Below the pieces are notes generated by a model, which saw only the letters and a program-made list of their open reading frames with translations, did no database searches and was not told the origin of the DNA. A stretch of 27,430 nt of DNA from the NCBI RefSeq assembly GCF_001039355.2, contig NW_019774670.1:343967-371396 (forward strand), written 5' to 3'. Below, one piece after another: positions 1 through 10,086 of the stretch (position 1 is the first letter of the stretch; each line of letters begins with the position of its first letter). Source of the stretch: Lingula anatina (taxonomy: Eukaryota; Brachiopoda; Lingulata; Lingulida; Lingulidae). Made by a program: the position numbers and the translations under genes.

Positions 1-36
<36 letters not shown>

Positions 37-54
37 TATTAGTAGTAGTAGTAC
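1..54. repeat. ATT/AGT trinucleotide microsatellite
   Basis: About twelve ATT units open the window and pass into a few AGT units. This is a simple repeat with no coding signal. The left edge of the window cuts it, so its full length is unknown. Confidence 0.95.
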
Positions 55-380
55 TAATGGACCGTCACCAATCAGCGACTCTTAGTGCGAGCTCTGTTTT
101 GAGTGAAAATGTTTGGTAACAGTCGCAATGAGGAACAAAGTGGGTTTCTCTTTTTATACGACATTGACAGGTAACGTCTAGTTATCTTTTTATATGTTTT
201 TACACACACTGTGCAACAAAATACCACAGAAACTTCAGGGTAATGCATTGTTGCATGACTATCATATGAGAGGATAAAAGAGGTCACATCTACATAAGAT
301 CTATTTTCAACCACCCCTCCAACGGAGTGTGATTTCGTTTCGTTATAAATTCCAGTGTCACCTTCAGCTGCCTAGAGTCG
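55..380. other. Non-coding interval, nothing recognised
   Basis: The only open frame here is a minus-strand frame of about 80 codons with no recognisable domain, no splice context and low-complexity basic content. No RNA gene, promoter or transposon end was recognised. Confidence 0.5.
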
Positions 381-388
381 TATTAAAT

Positions 389-557
389 ACGGGCGGATCC
401 AGAGATATTTTCTGACAGACTTCCAAATTATCTTTATTAATCCATCCTTCATTTTTGACCGTCTTCCGACAGAAAAAAATGAGATACCCGTCAATGTAAA
501 CTTGAAAATCTGACCGTCTTCCGGAAGACTCAGAAGACGGCCTCAATCCGCCCTTGT
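389..557. mobile_element. hAT-type MITE, copy 1
   Basis: A 169-bp element has ends resembling the hAT terminal motif: left ACGGGCGGATCC, and right, when reversed, ACAAGGGCGGATTG. Imperfect 8-bp flanks, tattaaat (381-388) and tatttaat (558-565), match at 7 of 8 positions, the target-site duplication length typical of hAT. It has no coding capacity. Its interior (gatccagaga, ttttgaccgtcttc, aaatctgaccgtc) recurs at 14518-14690, so this is a dispersed non-autonomous family. The family assignment is an inference from the ends and the duplication length. Confidence 0.6.
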
Positions 558-657
558 TATTTAATAAGTCTAAAGTTCGATCAGGAATTGGAGACGTGGA
601 TGATTATTTTTCTTCGTTACCAGCTGGGACCCAGACTACTTTCATGCACTGGATCAG

Positions 658-1299
658 TTACACACTTAGCATCAAATGGCTATCTGTCTGGTTTAGGCCC
701 CATTCAGAATGGATGACCCGACTACTTACTGATCCATCGACTGAATATGGCCGACCACATTTCAAAAGCGATGCCTCTGATTCCTGCTGGTCTCCCCTAG
801 CTATTAAATTAAACCTCCGGACAGAGAGCACAAAGGCGCGTTTGGATCTGGTTGCATTTTTCTTTCAGAAGCTGAAATCCTAAAAAATGCTTTGGCATCA
901 ATCTTGGGGATTGGCAAGGTGTTCTGAACACTGGGGATCATCTTATAACCCTGAACGCCACACACACCGCTAATTAGGTTGTATCCTCCCCGGGGATGGA
1001 GCATTTGACGCCCCTTTTCCACACCGACTACGAATTCCACGATCCGAAAACAGTGTGATAAATCCAAGGGTTCTTCATTTAATCGTGATCAATTCGATAA
1101 GCTCTCACCTGATCCTACAATATTCTCAATCACTTCTTGTAATTCTTGATCGTGAAATCGACACAAAAGGTTCGAGCCATGCGGTCTTCTATTTATCACC
1201 ATTTGATGTTCATAATCCAGTTGTAGGGCCGGCACCACAGCTGCTCTTTGCTCAACGTCCATTTCGGAATTGACGTTCAAGCAAAGGCAAAGTTTCTAC
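658..1299 (-). pseudogene. Decayed coding fragment, unknown protein
   Basis: Read on the minus strand, a protein-like frame follows an acceptor-like sequence (acatttcag) ending at 1300. A well-placed ATG lies at 1262-1260 (A at -1 and -2, G at -3, G at +4). The frame runs to a TGA at 1091-1089 and then continues in the same frame to a TAA near 807-804. One stop therefore interrupts about 150 codons. A shift near the A-run at about 855-865 would enter a further open frame reading to a TAA at 660-658. Fragments such as FHDQELQEVIENIVGSG and VEKGRQMLHPRGGYNL look like real protein, but I recognise no family. A competing reading is an 81-nt intron (1108-1028) with a GTGAGA donor that skips the TGA; its acceptor has a poor pyrimidine tract. 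An uninterrupted 109-codon plus-strand frame (554-883) overlaps part of the region, so the coding strand is not certain. Confidence 0.35.
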
Positions 1300-1599
1300 C
1301 TGAAATGTACAAAATTCCACGTTAGCTCACCATTTTAAAATGTATTAATTCTCAGTAGGTGTTGATCGTTTCATTAGGACAGATCAGATCCACTAAGACA
1401 AAGCATAACTTGATGGTCAGACCTATCGCGGCTATAATATAATACACAGAGAGATACTTTTTACAGCTTGGCAGACAATGTGGACAAACCAGCTTTCATA
1501 TTTAACCCACAGAATGATAAATTCCTTACAGCAGTATCTCCATTTATACTATTAGCATCACAAGCAAAAAGCGCCGATGAGACTATTTGACCTGTCCAT
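1300..1599. other. Non-coding interval
   Basis: AT-rich sequence between the decayed coding fragment and the foldback element. No feature was recognised. Confidence 0.5.
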
Positions 1600-1783
1600 G
1601 AGAGCATTCATTATTCAGAACAGCGGACTAACAGATCCGCGGATCATATATGGCGACCCAGTTAAAAGCTTGCACGCTTTATTCCCGAGTAGACTGAAAA
1701 GATATCCCGCAGGGGATAACGCAACACGTGGCTCGGCCATATTTGATCCGCGGATCTGTTAGTCCGCTGTGCTGAATGCTCTC
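1600..1783. mobile_element. Foldback/MITE element with long inverted ends, copy 1
   Basis: A 184-bp element has arms of about 45-55 nt. The left arm starts GAGAGCATTCA and contains CGGACTAACAGATCCGCGG. The right arm is its complement and ends TGAATGCTCTC. The left arm has an extra 8-10 nt (around ttattcagaa) missing from the right. The core, including gacccagttaaaagc and tatcccgc, is not coding despite being open on the plus strand. A diverged relative lies at 4741-4908, so this is a family rather than a chance palindrome. I could not assign a superfamily, and target-site duplications are unclear. Confidence 0.7.
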
Positions 1784-1933
1784 TATGCTGATGTATAAGT
1801 ATCTGCCATAATAAATTATTTATATATTTCCATTTTCTTTATAAAAAAAATTATGTAAAGAAGCAGTAGCATTACAAGTAGCAAAGACTGCCATATATTT
1901 TAATATGTAACATTATAAATTGAAAAAAAAAAC

Positions 1934-1974
<41 letters not shown>
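1934..1974. repeat. TTA/ATT microsatellite
   Basis: About 13-14 trinucleotide units. The matching tract in copy 2 (6131-6168) is a little shorter. Polyisoleucine frames read through it on the minus strand are artefacts. Confidence 0.95.
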
Positions 1975-1975
1975 T

Positions 1976-3900
1976 GTATTTTAACTATAATAAACCAAGC
2001 CATTACCAAAAGCTTACCAAGATGTGACGTCAATGTTTTTTTTCTGAGAATTACACCTAACTCTTGACAGGAAATTATTAGCAAAAGGTGACGAACGCAC
2101 TGTTGACTTAGGTATTGTTAATTAAGCTGTTTGCTGAAGTAATTTTATTTCAAATACCACGAACTCCATCCATCAAATTTGTTCAAACTGCATCGTTAGA
2201 CACGTACTAAACATCGTTACCTTCTAAGACACTGAAAGTCTGCGTGTTTTGTGATAAATAGCTTGGTACAGTGGAAGACCGAGTAGTGACTAAGTAATTA
2301 GCTTTGACCATCTAACTGATTGGGGAATTTAGACTTGATAGAGCGAACTCGTGGCTATATTCGCGTGCTGCAAATATCCACTTTGTTTGCGTCAACTGTG
2401 AGATATATAGTTCAGAATTAGTCTTGCAAAGAGAAGCAACCAAGAAATTAGTTTAACTGAGAAATCTAGACATATATCAGATGCGTGTATGCAGAGCAGG
2501 AACTATTCGATGGTCAGATATTTGTACATAAAGCAGAACGCTACTTCAAAGTTAATTGTGATCATTAAAGCTGCCTTGATGTCATACTAAGACGTGATCC
2601 CGGGCTGTAATGTATCATTTCTCCTTCTGTGTTAAGGTTACTTGGTAACTGCGTATAAACTGTTTTCCTTTTTGTGGAAAAAAAACACTACCTTTTTCAG
2701 GTTAATGTACGTCATAATAGTATTTTTTTGTTGGTGTTGACGTATGTAACGTACTAATTGTATGTGATTTTAAAGACAACAAGGACATTTTGCACAAGAG
2801 ATTTCTCTTTGACGATATTGGCTATCTTGCATAATTTTCATTAAACATTAAACCTGATTTGCGAGGCTAGTGCTTTATTAAATCTGCTGCACAACTGACC
2901 TAAAGATATGACTGTGACCTAAATCATAAAATATACTGGACCCTTTTTGACAAGTTTTGGCCATGGTTTTCAGTGGAGTGTGCTTGGTTATAAAATAAAG
3001 AAACTCTCAGCATTATCTGGAGTGCTCAAGAATCAGGCTATTCCAGTTAGGTTCAAAGAAAAATAAATTTCTACCACTTTCTGATTTTTTTTTTTTTTTT
3101 GTCTTTTATTCTTCTTCGTCTCCTTCTTCTTTTTCATGTTCTTCTATTTCTTCTTCTTAATTATTAACATGAGGATTTATGAGAAGGAATTCTACCTCAC
3201 ACTATAGTGAAAAAGGGGAATATAAAACCATGATGTTTTTTAAGAAACCTGATTACTCTTCATTTATTTCTTATTCTTATGTTTGCTGTTGCTGTTAAAT
3301 GATCAGGCCACCTGTGTACATGACTACAAGTTCACCTTGCGCGTTGACAAAGCACGATTCCCTTTGGAGACAGAAACTTTCGTTAGAGGGCCTAGCCAAA
3401 CACTTTTGGGGACAAGGAAATGTCTTTTTTGTCGTGCAATGCTGAGAGCCCCTGGATGCTACACGATATAGTTGTTGTCAAAGACGACCGCCAAGGGCCA
3501 AAGGGCGTCATTTAATGTCAAAGTGAACCGTCTACCTTAAATTGCAAGGCGACGTCTAAAACAAAGAACGGACAAATTGGTCTAAAATTCAAATGAAATA
3601 AGGCTCAAAAATAATTGTAATAATCTGGCACCGTTTTGAAAGTGTCAGTATTAATTTTTCTCAAAAAAAAAAAAATTATTATAGGGGGGAAAGAAAAAAA
3701 TTTCGATGCAATTGCAAAATCCGAAACACCGGTAATATGTCGATTGAATACATAATCTATCCTTGAATAAAATGTCCATCAATGCTCATACACTTCTACC
3801 ATATCACTTTTGCTGTAAAACGTAAAAAGAGTCAAGAACGCATAAAACAGACATAAACGCGCTAATTGCCTTCTTAAGTACTTTGTAGCGTCACGGTGAG
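1976..3900. other. Non-coding interval in block A, copy 1
   Basis: No supported gene. A pyrimidine-rich tract (about 3085-3160) and a 62-codon open frame (3283-3471) are present. The frame is kept in copy 2, but all four residue differences I could see are replacements (N/I, V/A, E/V, L/P), so selection on a protein is not indicated. Confidence 0.6.
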
Positions 3901-3908
3901 AAGATGCG

Positions 3909-3949
3909 CTTTAACGTTAAAGGCGTCTCCCAAACATGCTCAATATAAA
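3909..3949 (+). promoter_or_regulatory. Candidate core promoter: palindrome plus TATA box
   Basis: A perfect 14-nt palindrome, CTTTAACGTTAAAG (3909-3922), lies about 20 nt upstream of TATAAA (3944-3949). Possible start sites lie about 24-32 nt further on, around ttgctttcaccaag. A gtaagt donor at 4010 follows, which gives a short leader exon without an ATG. The same arrangement recurs at 8110-8150. The layout suits a TATA promoter for the chitin-binding-domain gene downstream, whose ATG exon begins with its own splice acceptor. This is an inference with no transcript support. Confidence 0.35.
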
Positions 3950-3969
3950 CGTCCCCGTATTGCTTTCAC

Positions 3970-4009
3970 CAAGACAGCAAGGATTGAGTCGGCTCTCCTA
4001 TAATTATCG
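3970..4009 (+). other. Putative non-coding leader exon, copy 1
   Basis: About 40 nt run from the presumed start site to a strong donor (tatcg|gtaagt, GT at 4010-4011). There is no ATG inside, as expected for a 5' untranslated exon. It would splice to the acceptor at 10931-10932, nine nucleotides before the ATG. The start position is approximate. Confidence 0.3.
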
Positions 4010-4011
4010 GT

Positions 4012-4740
4012 AAGTTTCAGAACATTCATAATACACTTCAAGCAGTTATATATAGCCAGTCATTATGGTTGCAAGAGGCAGTATTTTTCCAATGGAAATC
4101 CAAACAGACTAGTAATGATATGCTGTTAATGACATGAATGAAAACGCCGGAGTCTTAAAGATTTCAACGGCGCGTTTTATTCTCGTATTAATTTGTGCGC
4201 CAACCGCGAAGCAGAGAAATATAATCAACATACTAACTGTGCTTAGTGGGGAGCCGTTGAATCTATTACGCTTGGTTTAGGTCAAACTTGCATAAGCATA
4301 GAAAAACTTGCATAAGTGTAACCCAGTTGGTAATTGCCCATCGCTTACTTATTCAACTCCATACGTACTGTGACAGCTATTGGGAAATAAGTAAACCGTA
4401 GACACACAAAATGCTTTGAAAGGAAATTAGATGAAACCCGAATCTTCTAACGGTTCTGATGGATGATGTATAAATCTAAGTATTGATTACTGCTTCTATA
4501 TCAGAGTTAAATTCTTAATCTTAATTTATTTGTTCATTTATAATTTTTGTCTAGCGAATAGAAGTGTTAGTCTGTCTAGAATTATTAACAATGTAAGCAA
4601 CTCCGCTAATAACTTTGATGACTGCGGTACATCGGTTCATTTGCAAGACATAGTAAAAAATGTGATTGACCGTTTTTTTTTTATCAATTCTTTCCGAGAC
4701 TGTCCATAAACATGTACATGACGCACCCAAATGACACTTT
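4012..4740. other. Non-coding interval in block A, copy 1
   Basis: AT-rich sequence. A short direct repeat, aacttgcataag, occurs twice at about 4287-4317. No gene, RNA or mobile element was recognised. Confidence 0.55.
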
Positions 4741-4908
4741 GAGAGCATTCACAACAAAACTGAGCCGAGGACTAACTGGTCCGCGTTTTAAATATGGCGA
4801 GGATTCCAGCCTTCCACACGCTCCGTCCCTGCAGAGGCAGAGCAATTCATTCTCGGCTGCTTTCAAGTTAGATCTGTTAGTCCGCGGACCAACTTGTTCC
4901 GAATGTGC
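4741..4908. mobile_element. Diverged foldback element, copy 1
   Basis: It starts GAGAGCATTCACAACAA and ends, when reversed, GCACATTCGGAACAA. It shares the GGACTAAC core with the element at 1600-1783. The arms are imperfect and the interior differs (cctgcagaggcagagc), so it is a related but older or different subfamily. The open frame crossing it is not supported as coding. Confidence 0.5.
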
Positions 4909-4936
4909 CTTCAGTTATGAAAAAAAAAAACTTATT

Positions 4937-5160
4937 CAGTGGCCGACCCAAGGAGGGGCAAACTGGGCTATTCGACCCCATCCCCACCCACCCGCCCACC
5001 CCTACGCGGGCACCCTCTTCTACACCTTCCCCCTCCACAAAACAAACAAACCCAAATCCGACATTCCAGCCCTATGCCATATTGCAGTGAATAAAGCCGC
5101 CATTAACTCTACGTTATTTATTAAACCTTTTTTAACCTCCTTTCTCCAATCTCTGGACAG
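4937..5160. other. C-rich stretch starting with a hAT-like end
   Basis: CAGTGGCCGACCCAAGG at 4937 resembles the CAGTGGCG terminal motif of hAT elements and leads into a C-rich tract (acccacccgcccacccc). I found no convincing matching right end, so it may be a truncated element. In copy 2 (9165) the motif reads CAGTGACCGACC. A 156-codon frame spans this region but is broken in copy 2. Confidence 0.3.
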
Positions 5161-5808
5161 ACCAATGCTTACTGATTTATAAGAAAAAAAAAACACTTTG
5201 CTGCATTTGCACGACATGGCTAGCTTCTACATTACACCCGAAATGAATATATTGCTTGTATTGAAACAGATAACTGAAAAGGAACCGAAAGGCATGACTG
5301 TCAAGCCTTAAGTCAATTGGTTGTAAATTTGAGATGGCACTTTTGAAAATGAATATGAGCCACCTGCGTTCGCCCAAATAATTAGATGTCGCCTCCCTGA
5401 CGGTACACATGTGACCAGACAGCCAAGCACACCTTATTTCCATGTCGTTGGTAAATTGTTGTCAACTGGAAATGTTGTGTTCTGCAATTGCTATGTCAGT
5501 TGGTTGTAATTTCGGCTGACCAGGCCTTCGCTTTTATCTCTATATTTCAGTTGTTTTCAAAAATGTATTTCGTGTTTAAGATACGATGCATGACATTAAA
5601 ATATAAATGTATTTTAGCGATACCAAGTGACATTGTTTTATTTCAGGCATTTATACCTGCCATAACACCAATTAAATTAACTGTATGTACCCGTTTGGCG
5701 AGTTGGATTTTTCACTAAGCAATTTTCTATGTCGCACATTAAACAAATTGCCTGCTTCAGTGTTACTTTCTGCTTCATTTATATACACTTTATCCTCCTC
5801 ACAAATCA
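5161..5808. other. Non-coding right end of block A, copy 1
   Basis: No gene recognised. It matches 9385-10086 except for substitutions and small insertions. The largest difference is the poly-A/CA tract present only in copy 2. Confidence 0.55.
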
Positions 5809-5809
5809 N
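5809..5809. other. Single-N join between contigs 1 and 2
   Basis: One ambiguous base sits exactly between the two copies of block A. It marks an assembly join rather than an uncertain base. Confidence 0.85.
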
Positions 5810-5984
5810 CATTATTCAGAACAGCGGACTAACAGATCCGCGGATCATATATGGCGACCCAGTTAAAAGCTTGCACGCTTTATTCCCGAGTAGACTGAAA
5901 AGATATCCCGCGGGGGATAACGCAACACGTGGCTCGGCCATATTTGATCCGCGGATCTGTTAGTCCGCTGTGCTGAATGCTCTC
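5810..5984. mobile_element. Foldback/MITE element, copy 2 (left tip missing)
   Basis: Same element as 1600-1783, but the first nine bases (gagagcatt) are absent because the contig begins inside the left arm. The break falls in an inverted repeat, where short-read assemblies often stop. Confidence 0.65.
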
Positions 5985-6130
5985 TATGCTGATGTATAAG
6001 TATCTGCCATATTCAATTATTTATATATTTCCATTTTCTTTATAAAAAAATTATGTAAAGAAGCAGTAGCATTACAAGTAGCAAAGACTGCCATATATTT
6101 TAATATGTAACATTATAAATTGAAAAAAAC

Positions 6131-6168
<38 letters not shown>
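6131..6168. repeat. TTA microsatellite
   Basis: Counterpart of the tract at 1934-1974, slightly shorter. Confidence 0.95.
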
Positions 6169-6169
6169 T

Positions 6170-8105
6170 GTATTTTAACTATAATAAACCAAGCCATTAC
6201 CAAAAGCTTACCAAGATGTGACGTCAATGTTTTTTTTCTGAGAATTACACCTAACTCTTGACAGGAAATTATTAGCAAAAGGTGACGAACGCACTGTTGA
6301 CTTAGGTATTGTTAATTAAGCTGTTTGCTGAAGTAATTTTATTTCAAATACCACGAACTCCATCCATCAAATTTGTTCAAACTGCATCGTTAGACACGTA
6401 CTAAACATCGTTACCTTCTAAGACACTGAAAGCCTGCGTGTTTTGTGATATATCTAAATAGCTTGGTACAGTGGAAGACCGAGTAGTGACTAAGTAATTA
6501 GCTTTGACCATCTTACTGATTGGGGAATTTAGACTTGATAGAGCGAACTCGTGGCTATATTCGCGTGCTGCAAACATCCACTTTGTTTGCGTCAACTGTG
6601 AGATATATAGTTCAGAATTAGTCTTGCAAAGAGAAGCAACCAAGAAATTAGTTTAACTGAGAAATCTAGACATATATCAGATGCGTGTATGCAGAGCAGG
6701 AACTATTCGATGGTCAGATATTTGTACATAAAGCAGAACGCTACTTCAAAGTTAATTGAGATCATTAAAGCTGCCTTGATGTCATACTAAGACGTGATCC
6801 CGGGCTGTAATGTATCATTTCTCCTTCTGTGTTAAGGTTACTTGGTAACTGCGTATAAACTGTTTTCCTTTTTGTGGAAAAAAACACTACCTTTTTCAGG
6901 TTAATGTACGTCATAATAGTATTTTTTTGTTGGTGTTGACGTATGTAACGTACTAATTGTATGTGATTTTAAAGACAACAAGGACATTTTGCACAAGAGA
7001 TTTCTCTTTGACGATATTGGCTATCTTGCATAATTTCCATTAAACATTAAACCTGATTTGCGAGGCTAGTGCTTTATTAAATCTGCTGCACAACTGACCT
7101 AAAGATATGACTGTGACCTAAATCATAAAATATACTGGACCCTTTTTACAAGTTTTGGCCATGGTTTTCAGTGGAGTGTGCTTGGTTAAAAAATAAAGAA
7201 ACTCTCAGCATTATCTGGAGTGCTCAAGAATCTGGCTATTCCAGTTAGGTTCAAAGAAAAATAAATTTCTACCACTTTCTGATTTTTTTGTCTTTTATTC
7301 TTCTTCGTCTCCTTCTTCTTTTTCATGTTCTTCTATTTCTTCTTCTTAATTATTAACAAGACATTTACATTTTCTACAACATGAGGATTTATGAGAAGGA
7401 ATTCTACCTCACACTATAGTGAAAAACGGGAATATAAAACCATGATGTTTTTTAAGAAATCTGATTACTCTTCATTTATTTCTTATTCTTATGTTTGCTG
7501 TTGCTGTTAATTGATCAGGCCACCTGTGTACATGACTACAAGTTCACCTTGCGCGCTGACAAAGCACGATTCCCTTTGGTGACAGAAACTTTCGTTAGAG
7601 GGCCTAGCCAAACACTTTTGGGGACAAGGAAATGTCCTTTTTGTCGTGCAATGCTGAGAGCCCCTGGATGCTACACGATATAGTTGTTGTCAAAGACGAC
7701 CGCCAAGGGCCAAAGGGCGTCATTTAATGTCAAAGTGAACCGTCTGCCTTAAATTGCAAGGCGACGTCTAAAACAAAGAACGGACAAATTGGTCTAAAAT
7801 TCAAATGAAATAAGACTCAAAAATAATTATAATAATCTGGCACCGTTTTGAAAGTGTCAGTATTAATTTTTCTCAAAAAAAAATTATTATAGGGGGGAAA
7901 GAAAAAAATTTCGATGCAATTGCAAAATCCGAAACACCGGTAATATGTCGATTGAATACATAATCTATCCTTGAATAAAATGTCCATCAATGTTCGTACA
8001 CTTCTACTATATCACTTTTGCTGTAAAAAGAGTCAAGAACGCATAAAACAGACATAAACGCGCTAATTGCCTTCTTAAGTACTTTGCAGCGTCACGGTGA
8101 GAAGA
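6170..8105. other. Non-coding interval in block A, copy 2
   Basis: Matches 1976-3900. No gene is supported. The 62-codon frame at 7495-7683 differs from its copy-1 counterpart only by replacement changes. Confidence 0.55.
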
Positions 8106-8109
8106 TGCG

Positions 8110-8150
8110 CTTTAACGTTAAAGGCGTCTCCCAAACATGCTCAATATAAA
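8110..8150 (+). promoter_or_regulatory. Candidate core promoter, copy 2
   Basis: CTTTAACGTTAAAG palindrome followed by TATAAA (8145-8150), as at 3909-3949. This copy lies on the contig that reads through towards the ATG exon at 10942, about 2.8 kb downstream as assembled. Confidence 0.35.
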
Positions 8151-8171
8151 CGTCCCCGTATTGCTTTCACC

Positions 8172-8210
8172 AAGACAGCAAGGACTGAGTCGGCTCTCCT
8201 ATAATTATCG
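8172..8210 (+). other. Putative non-coding leader exon, copy 2
   Basis: It ends at tatcg|gtaagt (GT at 8211-8212) and contains no ATG. It differs from copy 1 by one base (ggactgag versus ggattgag). If block A is an assembly duplicate, this and 3970-4009 are the same exon. Confidence 0.3.
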
Positions 8211-8212
8211 GT

Positions 8213-8960
8213 AAGTTTCAGAACATTCATAATACACTCCAAGCAGTTATATATAGCCAGTCATTATGGTTGCAAGAGGCAGTATTTTTCCAATGGAAAT
8301 CCAAACAGACTAGTAATGATATGCTGTTAATGACATGAATAAAAACGCCGGTGTCTTAAAGATTTCAACGGCGCGTTTTATTCTCGTATTAATTTGTGCG
8401 CCAACCGCGAAGCAGAGAAATATAATCAACATACTAACTGTGCTTAGTGGGGAGCCGTTGAATCTATTACGCTTGGTTTAGGTCGAAACTTGCATAAGCA
8501 TAGAAAAACTTGCATAAGTGTAACCCAGTTGGTAATTGCCCTTGCTTACTTATTCAACTCCATACGTACTGTGATAGCTATTGGGAAATAAGTAAACCGC
8601 AGACACACAAAATGCTTTGAAAGGAAATTAGATGAAACCCGAATCTTCAACGGTTCAGATGGATGAAGTATAAATCTAAGTATTGGTCACTGCTTCCATA
8701 TCAGAGTTAAATTCTTAATCTTAATTTATTTGTTCATTTATAATTTTTGTCTAGCGAATAGAAGTGTTAGTCTGTCTAGAATTATTAACAATGTAAGCGA
8801 CTCCGCTTATAACCCTGATGACTGCGGTACATCGCTTCATGTGCAAGACATTGTAAAAAATGAGATTGACCTTTATTTTTCTTATCTTCATCAATCCTTT
8901 CCGAGACTGTCCATGTACATGTACTGTACATGACGCACCAGAATGACAATGACAATGCTA
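8213..8960. other. Non-coding interval in block A, copy 2
   Basis: Matches 4012-4740. It has a small extra palindromic insertion (catgtactgtacatg) near 8917-8932. No gene recognised. Confidence 0.55.
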
Positions 8961-9140
8961 GAGAGCATTCACAACAAAGCTGAGCCGAGGACTAACTGGT
9001 CCGCGTATTAAAAATGGCGCGCACTTGACAAAGGATTCCTGCCTCCCACACACTCCGTCCCTGCAGAGGCAGAGCAATAAATTCTCGGCTGCTTTCAAGT
9101 TAGATCTGTTAGTCCGCGGACCAACTTGTTCTAAATGTGC
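8961..9140. mobile_element. Diverged foldback element, copy 2
   Basis: Same element as 4741-4908, with an internal insertion of about 13 bp (cgcacttgacaaa). The right end is slightly more degraded (ctaaatgtgc). Confidence 0.5.
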
Positions 9141-9412
9141 TTTATGTTATAAAAAAAAACTTATTCAGTGACCGACCCAAGGAGGGGCAAACTGGGCTAT
9201 TCGACCCCATCCCCACCCACCCACCCACCACCTACGCAGGCACCCTCTTCTACACCTTCCCCCTCCTCAAAACATACAAACCCAAATCCGACATTCCAGC
9301 CCTATGCCATATTGCAGTGAATAAAGCCGCCATTAACTCTACGTTATTTATTTAACCTTTTTTAACCTCCTTTCTCAAATCTCTGGACAGACCAATGCTT
9401 CCTGATTTATAC

Positions 9413-9434
9413 AAAAAAAAAAAAAAAAAAAAAG

Positions 9435-9465
<31 letters not shown>
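9413..9465. repeat. Poly-A followed by CA microsatellite
   Basis: About 21 A residues, then gaa and a run of CA units. The matching position in copy 1 (about 5183-5196) has only a short A run and no CA repeat, a large allelic or copy difference. Confidence 0.95.
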
Positions 9466-9467
<2 letters not shown>

Positions 9468-9469
9468 TG

Positions 9470-10086
9470 CTGTATTTGCACGACATGGCTAGCTTTTTCA
9501 TGAGACCCGAAATGAATATCTTGCGTGTATTGAAACAGATAACTGAAAAGGAACCGAAAGGCATGACTGTCAAGCCTTAAGTCAATTGGTTGTAAATTTG
9601 AGATGGCACTTTTGAAAATGAATATGAGCCACCTGCGTTCGCCCAAATAATTAGATGTCGCCTCCCTGACGGTACACCTGTGACCAGACAGCCAAGCACA
9701 CCTTATTTCCATGTCGTTGGTAAATTGTTGTCAACTGGAAATGTTGTGTTCTGCAATTGCTATGTCAGTTGGTTGTAATTTCGGCTGACCAGGCCTTCGC
9801 TTTTGTCTGTAAATGTCAGTTGTTTTCAAAAATGTATTTCGTGTTTAAGATACGATGAATGGCATTAAAATATAAATGTATTTTAGCGATAACAAGTGAC
9901 CATTGATTTAGTTCAGGCATTTATACCTGCCTTAACACCAATTAAATTAACTGTATGTAGGTAGGCCTACCCGTTTGGCCAGTTGGATTTTTCACTAAGC
10001 AATTTTCTGTCGCAGATTAAACAAATTGCCTGCTTCAGTGTTACTTTCTGCTTCATTTCTATACACTTTATCCTCCTCACAAATCA
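9470..10086. other. Non-coding right end of block A, copy 2
   Basis: Matches 5195-5808. No gene, RNA or transposon end was recognised. Confidence 0.5.

Larger units (their letters stand above)
1609..5808. repeat. Block A, copy 1 (about 4.2 kb)
   Basis: This segment is repeated almost base for base at 5810-10086. Both copies carry, in the same order, the foldback element, an ATT microsatellite, a pyrimidine-rich tract, a TATA/donor pair, a second foldback relative and a C-rich stretch. Copy 1 ends exactly at the single N (5809), at a point equal to 10086 in copy 2. Copy 2 starts right after the N, at a point equal to 1609. Differences are scattered substitutions, homopolymer changes and small indels. 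An unmerged haplotype overlap explains this better than a biological tandem duplication. Confidence 0.9.
5810..10086. repeat. Block A, copy 2 (about 4.3 kb)
   Basis: Near-identical to 1609-5808. Copy-specific differences include about 25 extra bases near 7357-7382 (gacatttacattttctac), an insertion near 9020 (cgcacttgacaaa), a poly-A plus CA tract at 9413-9465, and an extra gtaggtaggcctac near 9956. After 10086 the sequence runs without a break into the minisatellite, so this copy is the one physically continuous with the downstream gene. Confidence 0.9.

Noticed and set aside
554-883. 109-codon plus-strand frame
   Set aside because: No recognisable domain, and it overlaps the more protein-like minus-strand relic. 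Kept only as a competing reading there.
1100-1200. tRNA-like B box (ggttcgagcc near 1170)
   Set aside because: No A box, acceptor stem or cloverleaf around it, and it lies inside the coding relic.
1872-2084. Minus-strand frame with polyisoleucine (and its counterpart at 6072-6278)
   Set aside because: The isoleucine run is the ATT microsatellite. There is no domain, and the repeat length differs between copies.
3283-3471. 62-codon frame conserved in both copies of block A (also 7495-7683)
   Set aside because: All differences seen between the copies change the amino acid. There are no splice sites or domain, and conservation follows from overall near-identity.
4712-5182. 156-codon plus-strand frame, the second longest in the window
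   Set aside because: It crosses a foldback element and a C-rich hAT-like end, and it is interrupted in copy 2.
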